Part shown: positions 42,428-52,288 of the stretch, in pieces
How the letters are laid out: each line of letters begins with the position of its first letter
Position numbering within the stretch: position 1 is the stretch's first letter
Assembly (NCBI GenBank): GCA_027475525.1
Contig: JAMWFC010000046.1
Coordinates: 1,054,001 to 1,118,000, forward strand
Length of the DNA: 64,000 bases
Reading direction: 5' to 3'
Origin: Macrolepiota albuminosa
Taxonomy: Eukaryota > Basidiomycota > Agaricomycetes > Agaricales > Agaricaceae
Notes under the pieces: model-generated
Told to the model about the DNA's origin: nothing
Databases searched by the model: none
What the model saw: only the letters and a program-made list of their open reading frames with translations
Position numbers and translations under genes: made by a program

Positions 42428-42837
42428 AGGGCAAGTTGAATCATTCCATCCACGTGTCATCCTAACCTCTTTCAAACTGCAGCTCTTGCAATTACACCAA
42501 GGCAACTTACATTGCCTTTGTCTCCATTCCAAACTTCGTATTGTAGGAAGGCAGTTGGCACTGACAGAAGCTTTATGATTCCCCCGAGTGATACTTCCTG
42601 GGAAATTATCAACGATATCGCGGCCGAATAGAATGGTCTGCCTTCCAGTTAAAAGAATGGGCGGTTAAGCGGTTTCAGTAGAAGCCGGTTGCACTTCGGA
42701 CATACATAGTCTCTAGGATCTTTTTTCAATAGTTGCAAATAAGAATCGTACGATATATCGGCCGATATTCTGATTCTGATGTTCTGTCCAAAGGTCTGTC
42801 GGAAACTCAGCAATGGTTCCGAAAAAACAAAAATCAT
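42428..42837. other. Downstream region of duplicated segment, copy 2
   Basis: Alignable to 40739-41192 over most of its length. A minus-strand frame (42649-42837) ends YVCPKCNRLLLKPLNRPFF, a zinc-ribbon-like string, but the matching frame in copy 1 is broken, so I do not call a gene. Confidence 0.5.
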
Positions 42838-42919
42838 ACACTGAAGGGGAATCGAACCCCTGCCGCTTGCTACACTGAGAAGTGGAAGGCAAGCATGATA
42901 ACCACTTCACCATCAGTGT
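42838..42919 (-). tRNA. tRNA-Gly (UCC) with 11-nt intron, copy 2
   Basis: Same cloverleaf as copy 1, anticodon TCC. The exons differ only at one acceptor-stem pair: C-G in copy 1 has become T-A here (ACACTGA/TCAGTGT), a compensatory change. The 11-nt intron (CTTCTCAGTGT) is different in sequence but identical in length and position. Downstream T-runs are present. Confidence 0.93.
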
Positions 42920-42993
42920 ACAGGTATAATAATCAAACTATAAGTTATCAATCACCTCCAGTTCTGGGTTGTGAACCAGTAGGTGGATCATGA

Positions 42994-44524
42994 TCACTTC
43001 GTAAATTTCATTAAAGCCCATATTGATACACGAAAATCTTTTCCTCCTGCCATCAACCATCGGGCACGCTCTTCCTTCTCGCGTTCATCCATTTCTTCGC
43101 CGTCGTCGCTATCATGAGCTTCGTCACCCAAACTACCCGCCTCATCTGGTTCAGGAGAATGAGCGAATTCCACAGCTTGACAACCTGTTTTGTGGTATCT
43201 CAGTGTACCGAGCGGCTTCATTGTCTGTGTTGAGTAAAGGCGGATACTAGGCGTATTTGGAATCAATCGCGCTGCCACTAGGCACATTGGTAGACTTCCG
43301 TACCTGCCATCCCAACCGGCCACGGCACATACACGTTCGTTATCATGGATTGCGATCGCAGCATTCCCTGGATACTTAGTTCGGTGCGTAACGCACGCGG
43401 TATTTGCGTCCTTACTCTTCCAGAGTCGCGATCAGAGTTAAAACATGACGCCGCGCACACTATCAAGGCATACCTTCAAGTCGTATCGTCCAACCAGATG
43501 ATCAGCCGAAACTGTCAACGCGAAATCATTGTTTCTGGACACACGCATGGCCATGACTGTGGAAATACTGGGTTATCCTGCAGAGAATAGGACAGAGAAT
43601 CGGGCACATACCAGTCTCTACATGTACCTTCACGTCCCAGATGGTTTCCCAACCGGTACCTTCAACAGACGTTGCTTTATCTGCTCTTGCGTACCTTCTC
43701 AGTGTCACAGATCCACTCTCATATGAGCAGAGCAGTCTCAGCGCGCAGCTAGACGTGGATGATGACGGCTCATCAGAAGCCTTGAAGACATGAAGGGACA
43801 TAATTATTCCTGTTGGTACTTATGTTAATACCAATGCTAAGAGTTCGCAACGTTATTAAGCCACATACCCGTTTTCGACCTTTCCATTGGGTTGGAGTTG
43901 AATAATGATACTTTTCCTGTCTGACCAACCGCTGCATGTATGCGCTCACATGCTGGCAGGATCCAGATGTCTGCCTATGTAGGATAAAAGGTGGACACAT
44001 GTTGAGTGATACTGTCGGACATACGGAGGTAGAGTCCACCAAGTTCGGCAGCGCGACCAGTGCTTGCGTCTCATCTCTAGTATCAGGCAAGAGCGAGAAG
44101 CGACAATAGTTAAGTGCATTGACATCCATGGAATAACAAAGTTCTGGAAGCGTTTGTTCTCCGACGAACTGTGCGACAGACCCAACTCGTGCGGCCACTG
44201 GTAATTCTTCAGCTCGCGTCCAGACATGCAGTTTATTATCCCTCGCGTGACTTGTACGAGAAAAGTGATAAGTCACTATGTATATCGACGAAAACAAAAT
44301 GCGTACGTTATGACACGGTTGCCCCATTCTTCAATTCCTAACAGAGAATCAGTGTGTGCATTCCACTTGACGATCGGGCGTAATGAGCGAGTTGAAGTGA
44401 CAACGACAAGACCAGAAGCATCGCCAGAGTAAATCCGTTCGTTGTCATGAGAGACAAATATAGCGCTCACGGAAGAAGAGTGAATTCGGAGTACGTGTGT
44501 TGGAATAGGTGGTGGTGCAGTCAT
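42994..44524 (-). CDS. ASA1: ASTRA-associated protein 1, WD40 repeat protein
   Basis: Minus-strand exons encode a beta-propeller protein. The N-terminus PPPIPTHVLRIHSSSVSAIF, then RIYSGDASGLVVV and IVKWNAHTDSLLGIEEWG, is diagnostic of the ASA1/GNB1L group. Next come HARDNKLHVWTRAEELPVAA, a central part with LLPDTRDETQALVALP, ADIWILPACERIHAAVG, SLHVFKASDEPSSS, and a closing repeat with TPSIRLYSTQTMKPLGTLRY and AGGKDFRVSIWALMKF. Introns are short with GT-AG ends. ASA1 belongs to the ASTRA/TTT complex, which assists maturation of PIKK kinases such as TOR. An acidic loop (HDSDDGEEMDEREKEE) precedes the final blade, as in homologues. It looks complete and intact. Confidence 0.85.
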
Positions 44525-44734
44525 GCAAATCTAATCTGATCAAAAATCTACATCAACCCCCATCGACGCAACGTTTTCAGCAACGGACGAATGAAATTGG
44601 TAGTATATATAGAACGATTGGTATCCATTGTAACGCAAGACCTTGGTATGTAAAACGATATGGTTTGGGTAAATGCCGCTTGAGTAGTACATGCTTTAAA
44701 TCCTGGTTCTATCTCATTTATAAGAACTCCATCG

Positions 44735-46652
44735 CTAGAAAGCCTCCCAGCCACTATCCAACCCTTCACTAACTCTCCATGCCACATCATCTTTGCCCTT
44801 CAACCACCTCTCTACCCGTTCCTTATCCATGCTCTCCCCACCCTCATCGAGCACCCCAACATCTCCTTCTCCCCAAAGTGCCAATACTCCCCATCCTATA
44901 ACCATCATTCCCGGGGGCCGCTGCTCCCCAATGCTATCCATAGCTCTGGCGATATCCTTCAATGTCGAACTAATAACTCTCTGATCGGGCATTGACGCCC
45001 TTTCGATGATTGCTATGGGCGTGTACGGCGGGTAGGCCTTGCCGTCCCTTCTTCCCCCTGCCTGTGCCTGCTCCTCCATTAACGCCTGTATAACGGCTGG
45101 AAGCCGCGCAACGCCCATCAAAATCACGAGTGTCCGCGCGCGTTCGTAACCTGGCAATTGGACGTCTTTCCCCTTGCGTCCCACGCCCGTGCAGACCATG
45201 AAAGACTCTGCGACGCCGCGTTGAGTGACGGGTATACCCGCGAATGTAGGCGCCGCGAGGGCGGAGCTTACACCAGGGATGACGACAGGCTCGAAGCCGT
45301 GCGAGCGGAAGTAAAGGACTTCTTCGCCTGCGCGGCCGTATACAACTGGGTCGCCCTGTTTTAGCTGTAGAGAACTTAGCGTTAGACGAGCAGATCGAAG
45401 ACAAGGAGATGCAAACGAGACTGACCCGTACAACAGTCAATCCGCGTTGTGCAGCCTCGATTGCTGCTTCCATCATCTCCATCTGAGCTCCCTCAGCATT
45501 CCCTGGGAATTTCTTTGCGATGCGAATCTGTACAGTTTTCGGAATAAGCGCAAGGACTGCATCCGGTACAAGCTTATCGGAGAGCACGAGGTCGGCCATC
45601 TTCGTGAGTGCGGTATGTGTCGCAAGGGTAAGTAGGGACGGATGTCCTGGTCCAGAACCGACTAAAAGAATTCTCCCTTTACGTGGGAGAACGAGGGAGT
45701 GAACAGAGGGTAGAATTGGTTCCGGGTATGCGAGCGGAGGTGATGTGACAGGAGTTCGCTCGCTGTCTAGGACTCCCTCCATCTCGGACTCGGACATTCG
45801 GGCTAACTTTGAGATGGGCCAGTATTCACTGACTTGAGCTACCCATCTGATACGTCGTTTGGAGCTCTCTAATTCAGTTTCGCTAGCGCTCCTTGAAGGT
45901 ACTGGTCTATTCGGCGTAGAGACCGTGTTATTTTCTTCTAATTCATCGGCCTCGTCACCTTCATCGACGTATCTCTCTTCTTCCTTTACTGCCCTAGCCT
46001 TCGCTAGCGCACGCATCCTACCGACGCGTTGAACAGCTCCTCCTACATCCTTGGGTAATCGTGAAACAATATCTCTCCTGATGCGCCCCGCTAAACGACA
46101 GCCTTGCCCGTTGGTGGTTACCCCAATTTGTAACGGAGTCGCGTTACCGCTGGCATCCTCAAAGCGATGGGTAGACATGAACGTAAAGTTACAGAGATCC
46201 GGCATGTCCGTAGTGTTAATAGGAATATTACGCGACATGCAGGTTTGGTAGACCTTCTCGGCAAAAACACGGTTTCGCCGACCACCGATAATTGTATCTG
46301 TCATGCAGACAAGACGGACTTCAGGCGTGTCTATCAAGTAAGATTCCAATGCCTCAACTAGTTTGTCGTCCCCAGAAGAAGTCGATGATCCAGGTAAAGT
46401 GTCCCAGTCCACGAACGTAAGTTGTCCCCGTTCGACCCTCCACTTTACTTCTTCACAGGCTAAGTTCAGGCCACCAGTGGCGAGTATCACGACTTTAGAG
46501 TCGGCATCCAATGCTAGGAAGGCCCTGGAGGCTGCGAGTGGCCCTGAACCCAGGATGAGTGTAGTATTGCTCTGCAATCGAAATGCGAGAACGAGGGATG
46601 CTCCTCCCTGTGGATTGGGATATGCTATAGCACTGCCTGGAGAGTCTGACAT
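44735..46652 (-). CDS. MET1: Siroheme biosynthesis enzyme: MET8-like domain plus uroporphyrinogen-III methyltransferase
   Basis: Two exons (46652-45426, 45364-44735; intron 61 bp, GTCAGT...CTACAG) encode about 618 aa. The N-terminal part is a precorrin-2 dehydrogenase/ferrochelatase-like Rossmann domain (TTLILGSGPLAASRAFLALD, TDMPDLCNFTFMS). After an acidic spacer comes the tetrapyrrole methylase domain: ILLVGSGPGHPSLLTLA (nucleotide loop), LVLSDKLVP, LKQGDPVVYGRAGEE and VIPGVSSALAAPTFAGIPVT. It should use S-adenosylmethionine to make precorrin-2 toward siroheme, the cofactor of sulfite and nitrite reductases. The order MET8-like then SUMT mirrors bacterial CysG without its separate ferrochelatase layout. 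All landmarks are present and no frame damage is seen. Confidence 0.88.
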
Positions 46653-46862
46653 CGACGGTGAGGGTAAGATAAGAAGAGATACCAGGATATTATTGTCATT
46701 TCTCGAAGCTTATCGTTCTCATGTCGTGCTCATGAGTAATTCAAAAAAAAAAGACTTTATCTAATCAAGAATTTGATAATTTTGGTTAACTAACGTTATC
46801 TCAATTCCAAAATGATTTATCCCACGTGGCGGACACTTGTGATCTCGTCCTCCACCACCCAA

Positions 46863-47532
46863 ATGAAGTTGGTGGACAACGACACAGTACGTCTTTTGTT
46901 TCGTTTCTGCACGATTTAATGATACAGTCAGAAAATTCGTAGTTTCTGTCCCACCTAGCGGTCTTCTTCAACGACACCAAGGAGAAGGGGACAATATGGC
47001 TCACACATAAAAGACGTGCGCATCATGAGTCGATTACGATTTCCTTTGTCGATCTTAATTTTTTGTAGTACATTATGATGGAACAGACGCCATAATGACT
47101 GGTGCTGGAACTTCTGAAGAAAGTCGCGAATACCCCTGCTTGTTACGTCTAACAGACGGCAGCAAAAATAAAGTCTCCACGAAGGTGAGCAGAATTCAAG
47201 CCTTGAGTACTGGCGATATGTAACCACGATGTTTGATAAATTAGGTCGAATCAGGACAATTAGAGAAATTCTACGCTGCCTACGGATCACTTCTCAAAGC
47301 ATCCATGACAACACTCCGGAAACGAGATAAGAAGCGGGAAAAGATTCGGTCAGAAGAGGCTGCGAGGCGAAAGAAGAGGATGACTGAGCCGGTAGTTGTG
47401 GATGGGCCGAAACGAGGGAAAGGCAGAAGGAAGCGGCAGAGGCAGATTAAGGCTATGAATCAACAACAGGAATCGCAGCAGAAGTTCAAGGAGAGAGAAG
47501 AGCAACGTCAGAAAGCACATTTATCACCCTGA
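46863..47532 (+). CDS. SRP14: Signal recognition particle 14 kDa subunit
   Basis: Four small exons reconstruct a typical SRP14. Exon 1 begins MKLVDNDT. Exon 2, after the acceptor at ATTCGTAG, reads FLSHLAVFFNDTKEKGTIWL, then THKR. Exon 3 gives GAGTSEESREYPCLLRLTDG, and exon 4 VESGQLEKFYAAYGSLLKAS followed by KRDKKREK. A basic C-terminal tail (KRGKGRRKRQRQIKAMNQQQ) is longer than in animals, as in other fungi. The protein binds the Alu domain of SRP RNA, as a heterodimer with SRP9 in animals, and mediates elongation arrest during cotranslational targeting. It is transcribed divergently from the neighbouring siroheme gene, with about 210 bp between the two start codons. Confidence 0.85.
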
Positions 47533-48210
47533 GCATCGTACGTCTCTTATGAACCTTGGTATTTCCACTCTTATCACCTCGACAGCAGCGCCCAAGGCTG
47601 CCTTGCTTGTATTAATAAAGACGAAGGATGTTCAGGGCTGATAATTACCCCCTCGTGCTATACTTATGCTGTGATTGCACGACTCTCAGACCTCATACCC
47701 TCTGGCCAACCTGGACAAATCAGACTTGTGTCTATCGTCATCCTTGGTGGTTGGTGACAGGGAATTACGCACTCTTAACGTGGGACCGGAACAGTATCTA
47801 ATCTGTCCTTTCACTTGATTAATTTTGTCTTGATTTCCTTACAATGATTCTCAATGTTTTTTGTCAAATTCCAGCTTCGATCGCGAGCCACATGATGGCC
47901 GTGACTTTTCTTTCCTATTCTTGCGTGCATGTCTTTTTGTGGCGCGCTGTGTAGCCACAGGTGTCGATTGGGGTCTATCGAATGCTGCTCTTGATTAATC
48001 CGCGTTAACTATGGCATTTTTTGACTATCCATCCACTGATCACAGGACCCCGCACAATATGAGTTGAAATCTACATACCGATTACAGCATTTGACAGTGG
48101 TTGAATAGTGAGTCCAAATAGAACGCAAGATAAGTCGTATTAAAATCAAGTCCGAAAAAAAAGGTCCGTCGAATCATCTTCTATGGATGTCACTAATTTT
48201 AAAGCTGTAA
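47533..48210. other. Intergenic region between convergent genes
   Basis: No gene-like signal. It contains the 3' ends of SRP14 (plus) and the 48211 gene (minus). Confidence 0.5.
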
Positions 48211-48894
48211 CTAAAATCCACCCAAACAGCCATCAAGAGACATCTCGCAATCAGCTCCTGCAAATGTATACTTTCCAGCTCTATGAACCGACGCTCGAGG
48301 TTTCAATCCCGTCTGTTTCCGCTTAAGTCTCGGCCTGCATAGCGGGCGTTTCTGATGTTCTGAATCGTGAGGGTGAGGTAAGAATGCCAACGTTCGCGAC
48401 GATGTCATCGGGGCGACGTCGTACGCAGGACGTTTCTCACATTTGGAGGATTTACCATCAGATACGTTTCCATGGGCAGGCGAAGAAATACACACGTCCG
48501 AATCCTCTGATTCCGAAGAGGCGTCATGAACTAGTGGCGGAGGATTCCCGTCCTCATCATAGGGATGAGGATTGGAATGGGAATGCACGTCGAAATCACT
48601 TCCCTGCCTCCTCCTCGATGGAGTCCGCACGATCCCCTCCGCGCTGTAATCCCTCCCCCAGCGCTCGGGAAGTTTACACGCATTGGGCAAAACAACGATT
48701 GGTGCACGGTCGTACACGAGCGGCGAGTGCGTCATCTGGGTGTCGGTAAGCCTTGGGGTAGGCGGAAAATGGACATGTGGGGACGTGGATAACTTGGACG
48801 GGAGGGCGTTGGATGTGGAGGGGAAATATTCCTTCAAACTTGAAGCAGGGCGAGTTTTGAGGATCGGTCGTGGTGTGTTCATGAATTTAGACAA
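48211..48894 (-). CDS. Low-complexity protein with HVHFP motif, member A
   Basis: A single-exon frame of 227 aa, rich in Ser, Pro and His. Near residues 40-70 it carries SPHVHFPPTPRL followed by THSPLVYDRAPIVVLP, the same layout as in the next gene (HVHFPLSP...YSPNTYDRGPITISP). The N-terminus (PRPILKTRPASSLKEYFP) also resembles RSILKRPAP in its neighbour. The rest looks disordered with an acidic patch (SESEDSDVC). V-x-F within a basic/His context recalls the PP1-docking motif, but this is only a resemblance. No catalytic domain is seen. The shared block suggests an old tandem duplication. Confidence 0.7.
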   Translation of the reverse strand: MSKFMNTPRPILKTRPASSLKEYFPSTSNALPSKLSTSPHVHFPPTPRLTDTQMTHSPLVYDRAPIVVLPNACKLPERWGRDYSAEGIVRTPSRRRQGSDFDVHSHSNPHPYDEDGNPPPLVHDASSESEDSDVCISSPAHGNVSDGKSSKCEKRPAYDVAPMTSSRTLAFLPHPHDSEHQKRPLCRPRLKRKQTGLKPRASVHRAGKYTFAGADCEMSLDGCLGGF

Positions 48895-49585
48895 GCCGGC
48901 GCAAATGAAGAAGGGCTCTCAGCCCCACCAAGTAAGACTTGGCCAGCAAGACGGAGAAGTGGAGGATATCACGCGTACAGCGAAAGGTGTGTCAAGATAT
49001 TTGTACCATGGCGGTTCCGGGTCAAATACACAAGGATACGTGATTTCCCGGAGACAGGGACGCTGGCGTCTGGCGTTTGTCCTCGATGATCCCGGGAAAT
49101 ATACACCCGAAATAAGAGTATGCAGTGCGGTTATGTAAGTAAATGGCTGCAGACGTTGATCGATCCTTACCCGGACCTGACAGGTAGAATGGTCATGAAG
49201 CATTTGACCAGAAGTATCAGCTTCTCTTGATGCATAGTATAGCAATGAATGTGTTGAAAAGTCATCATGCGTCGAAGACTTGCACGCTTTAAGTTTAGCG
49301 AGCATAGATCACGACAGCAGCATAGGTCGTTTAGCGCTTCCTGAACTGAATCAAAGCGAAAATGATCAAAATGATGACAGTCGTACTTGACAAGCCAATG
49401 AAGTTTCGGAGGAGACAGGAAAACACACTACTTGCCAGTCCCACAATTTGAATCTCAAATGGATATCACGATACTGGAACACTCTAAGATTTGAAGAGAA
49501 GATACCAACTTCCCTACACACGCAAGCCCTATTCAGTTTTATAAACTGCCATCCCAATACTGAAGCAGAATCTGAAAACCCCGCC
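48895..49585. other. Intergenic region between paralogous genes
   Basis: Nothing gene-like is supported. A plus-strand open frame overlapping 48683-49138 is a shadow of member A plus chance sequence. Confidence 0.5.
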
Positions 49586-50956
49586 TCAGTCTAATACATT
49601 ACGCGCACGCGCACGCGCTTCAGCTCCACCCACACCGCGAATTACTCTTACAGGCGGTGGGTACGCCACATTCACATGCCCATCCATCCTATTCATCGCA
49701 GCCGTGAACGAGAGAAACGCTGCGGAGGGGTCACGTGGTGATGGGGACGCTACCATGCCTTTGCTAAAGACCTTCTTCTGCCTCTGCGCGGGGCTAAGCA
49801 AGTTCGAAGACCCAATGGCAGCCCCACGACAGTGGTCCAGGGTTTTCGTCTGAGACAGAGTCGAGACCTCGGGCGACCACAGTTGCCCGTCCTTGCTCCC
49901 GAACATGATGTTCGGATCCGACACATTTATGTTGGCGCTCGTGCTCACGGGGAACTCAATCGCGGTGATGTACGCCGACTCCTGTTCTCCCTCGAGCGTC
50001 ACCGACTCCCAGAACTGCGTCTCGATATCAAAGTCGAGAGACGTCAGCGTCGGTTTTACTTTCAGGTTCGGTTTCACAGAGACAGAGACAGACTCGGTCA
50101 CGGGGCTCAGGAAGTTCTGGCGTAGAGGCAAAGCTGCGTAGTGCGCCTGTGCAAGGATCGAATGGCCGCGCGTCTTGGGTTCGTTCTCGAGCGAGCGGGC
50201 ACGGGAAGGAGGTTGGGGATGAGGTCTGCTTGATTTTGTGGGCCAGCGGCCTCGCTCGGGGGTCTCAGAACCATGAGCGTTCATGTCCACACCCACGTCC
50301 ACATCCATGTCATCTTCGATAGGAGCGGATGGATATGGAGATCGTGGGTAGGTAGACAGGGCCTTGCCCAATTCTTCAGCGCCACGGAGTACTCGCGGCC
50401 GCGGTGCGTGCAATGTCAGCTCCCGAAAGTTCGCGCCTGCACGTGGCTTGTATGATTTGGGCGAACGCGGGTCCTCGATGGGAGGGACAGATAAAAGCTG
50501 AGTCTGTTGAGTGGCAGCTGGGGTCTTGTATACATCCTTGTATGGTTTGGGCGACCGGGGATCCTCGAAGGCGGGTACGGTGAGCATTTGCGAATCTTGT
50601 GGCTGGGCTTTTCGTTTATCGGGCGGAGCAAGCAGCTTGAAGGCGTTTTGCGTGGAGGGGGATAGCTGCCTGCTAGCCCATCCTGAGAGGCCGGGAGATT
50701 CGGGGGATATAGTGATGGGGCCACGGTCGTAAGTGTTTGGTGAGTACGCGGTGAATGTGGCTGCTATAGCTGGAGACAATGGAAAGTGGACGTGGGGAGA
50801 GGGATGTGGAGAGTTGATAACGATTGAGAAGCTGGTGGCGAGTGGGAGGCGTTTCGGAGAGAGGGGAATGGGGGCTGGTCTTTTGAGGATTGATCTGGTA
50901 GAAGAGGACTTCAGCAGAGCATGGACGGGCGACCTTAGAATTGATGGGGAAGCCAT
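49586..50956 (-). CDS. Low-complexity protein with HVHFP motif, member B
   Basis: A single-exon frame of 456 aa. The N-terminal block (SILRSPVHALLKSS, RSILKRPAPIPLSPKRLPLA, SPHVHFPLSP, TYDRGPITISPES) matches member A at 48211-48894. The middle holds two copies of an imperfect repeat: LTVPAFEDPRSPKPYKD and LSVPPIEDPRSPKSYKP, about 30 residues apart. The C-terminal region contains a folded-looking segment (LDFDIETQFWESVTLEGEQE). GC and codon use are higher than in member A. It is a basidiomycete-style disordered protein with no function I can assign. Confidence 0.75.
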   Translation of the reverse strand: MASPSILRSPVHALLKSSSTRSILKRPAPIPLSPKRLPLATSFSIVINSPHPSPHVHFPLSPAIAATFTAYSPNTYDRGPITISPESPGLSGWASRQLSPSTQNAFKLLAPPDKRKAQPQDSQMLTVPAFEDPRSPKPYKDVYKTPAATQQTQLLSVPPIEDPRSPKSYKPRAGANFRELTLHAPRPRVLRGAEELGKALSTYPRSPYPSAPIEDDMDVDVGVDMNAHGSETPERGRWPTKSSRPHPQPPSRARSLENEPKTRGHSILAQAHYAALPLRQNFLSPVTESVSVSVKPNLKVKPTLTSLDFDIETQFWESVTLEGEQESAYITAIEFPVSTSANINVSDPNIMFGSKDGQLWSPEVSTLSQTKTLDHCRGAAIGSSNLLSPAQRQKKVFSKGMVASPSPRDPSAAFLSFTAAMNRMDGHVNVAYPPPVRVIRGVGGAEARARARNVLD

Positions 50957-52288
50957 TTTGGGTCGTTAGGGTCCTTAAAAGGCGTGAGGATGGGAATCGT
51001 CAGGTGTTCGTTGGAATTTTTGAATAGAAACTGTCTTGACCAGCAGGGCAGATCTATGAAACTTGTGACTTGGGAACATCAGGATCTTTGTATAGATATG
51101 CACCAACAAGAGATGGATACGTACTTTGAGAGAGTACGAGCAACACTGAAGCTACAGAACTTTCGATGATGGTTAGGAAACTTGCCGTGATATATACCCG
51201 TTGTCATATTCACAGCCACGGGTCGCTTCGATTCGGTTGCATGCAGTGCGTTGCATTGGAATCATCTGCGGTCGTTTTGTTTGATCGGAATTCAATGGCA
51301 TCATACGACGTGGTTCCTATGTTCTCCAGGCCACTGTGCATGCACAACGATCAAACGGCGTAGCCGACTTGTCCTGTGAGCCAGTCCCTTCCGTTTACGG
51401 CGATGCGTAGCGGAGTGGTACGAACGTGTAAATGTCATGAAGGACGACCAGTCGCGCGGAAACTAAGTGTTTAGTCCAAGAAGCTCATTCAAATTTGTTG
51501 GAAAAACCAAACGATGGTTGATCTCTCCTGGCGAGCCCGTGCGGTACGAGATGAGAACTGCCTGAGGTGTAGAATGTTAGAAAATTACTCGGCGGTGCCG
51601 CGGCCGTCAATCCAACGAAGGGCGGCGACTTCCAGGTAACATCGAACCTCTCAATCAGGGCTGCCTCCAGATGAGAGCTTTTCAGGTGCAAGTTTTGGTA
51701 GGCAGATTCTTTACCTACTCTTCAAATTCTTGGTGGGAACATGCATCAGTGGGTGCAAGTGATGAACGGATCTGCCTTGTCAAATGGGAAAGAGCACGGG
51801 AAATTGGATGAAATAACCATCATTTCTCCAATACTCACTATGTACTTACCAAAAGAAAGATATATATAGTACTACAAAGAACCATAAGTTCCATGATGGC
51901 ACGTGGCCAGTTGCAAAACAAGCACTCCTTCATGCATCATAGCCAGGGAACCAGGCAAGTAATACGCTGAAGACCCCCGATCATTGCCAAGTGATATCTT
52001 GCTTATTCAGCGATGTTGAATGCCATGCCTGCAAACTTACTCCTGCCACGGGGAAACTGAGTAGCAAATAGTCAAAGAGTCAGTAAATGCTGCGAAAACC
52101 ATGATATCTGATATGCAATTCGAAAGCGTGTCAACGTAAAAAAAAAAGATGAAAGTCCCAATGATCCTATACCCCAACCGTGATAAATAAATAAACGACA
52201 TGTCTCTCAATGTCTATCTAAAGCATGTGTAGAAGAAGCCTTAAAATTTTTCAGCATCCGTGCTCCGTCTACTCAGAATATTTTGTCA
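50957..52288. other. Intergenic region, 1.3 kb
   Basis: Short frames only, without domains. The left end holds the promoter of the minus-strand gene ending at 50956. The right end holds the 3' region of the TMCO4-like gene. Confidence 0.5.

Noticed and set aside
49832..50141. Plus-strand frames over 49832-50141
   Set aside because: Shadows of the 456-aa minus-strand gene; no independent signal.
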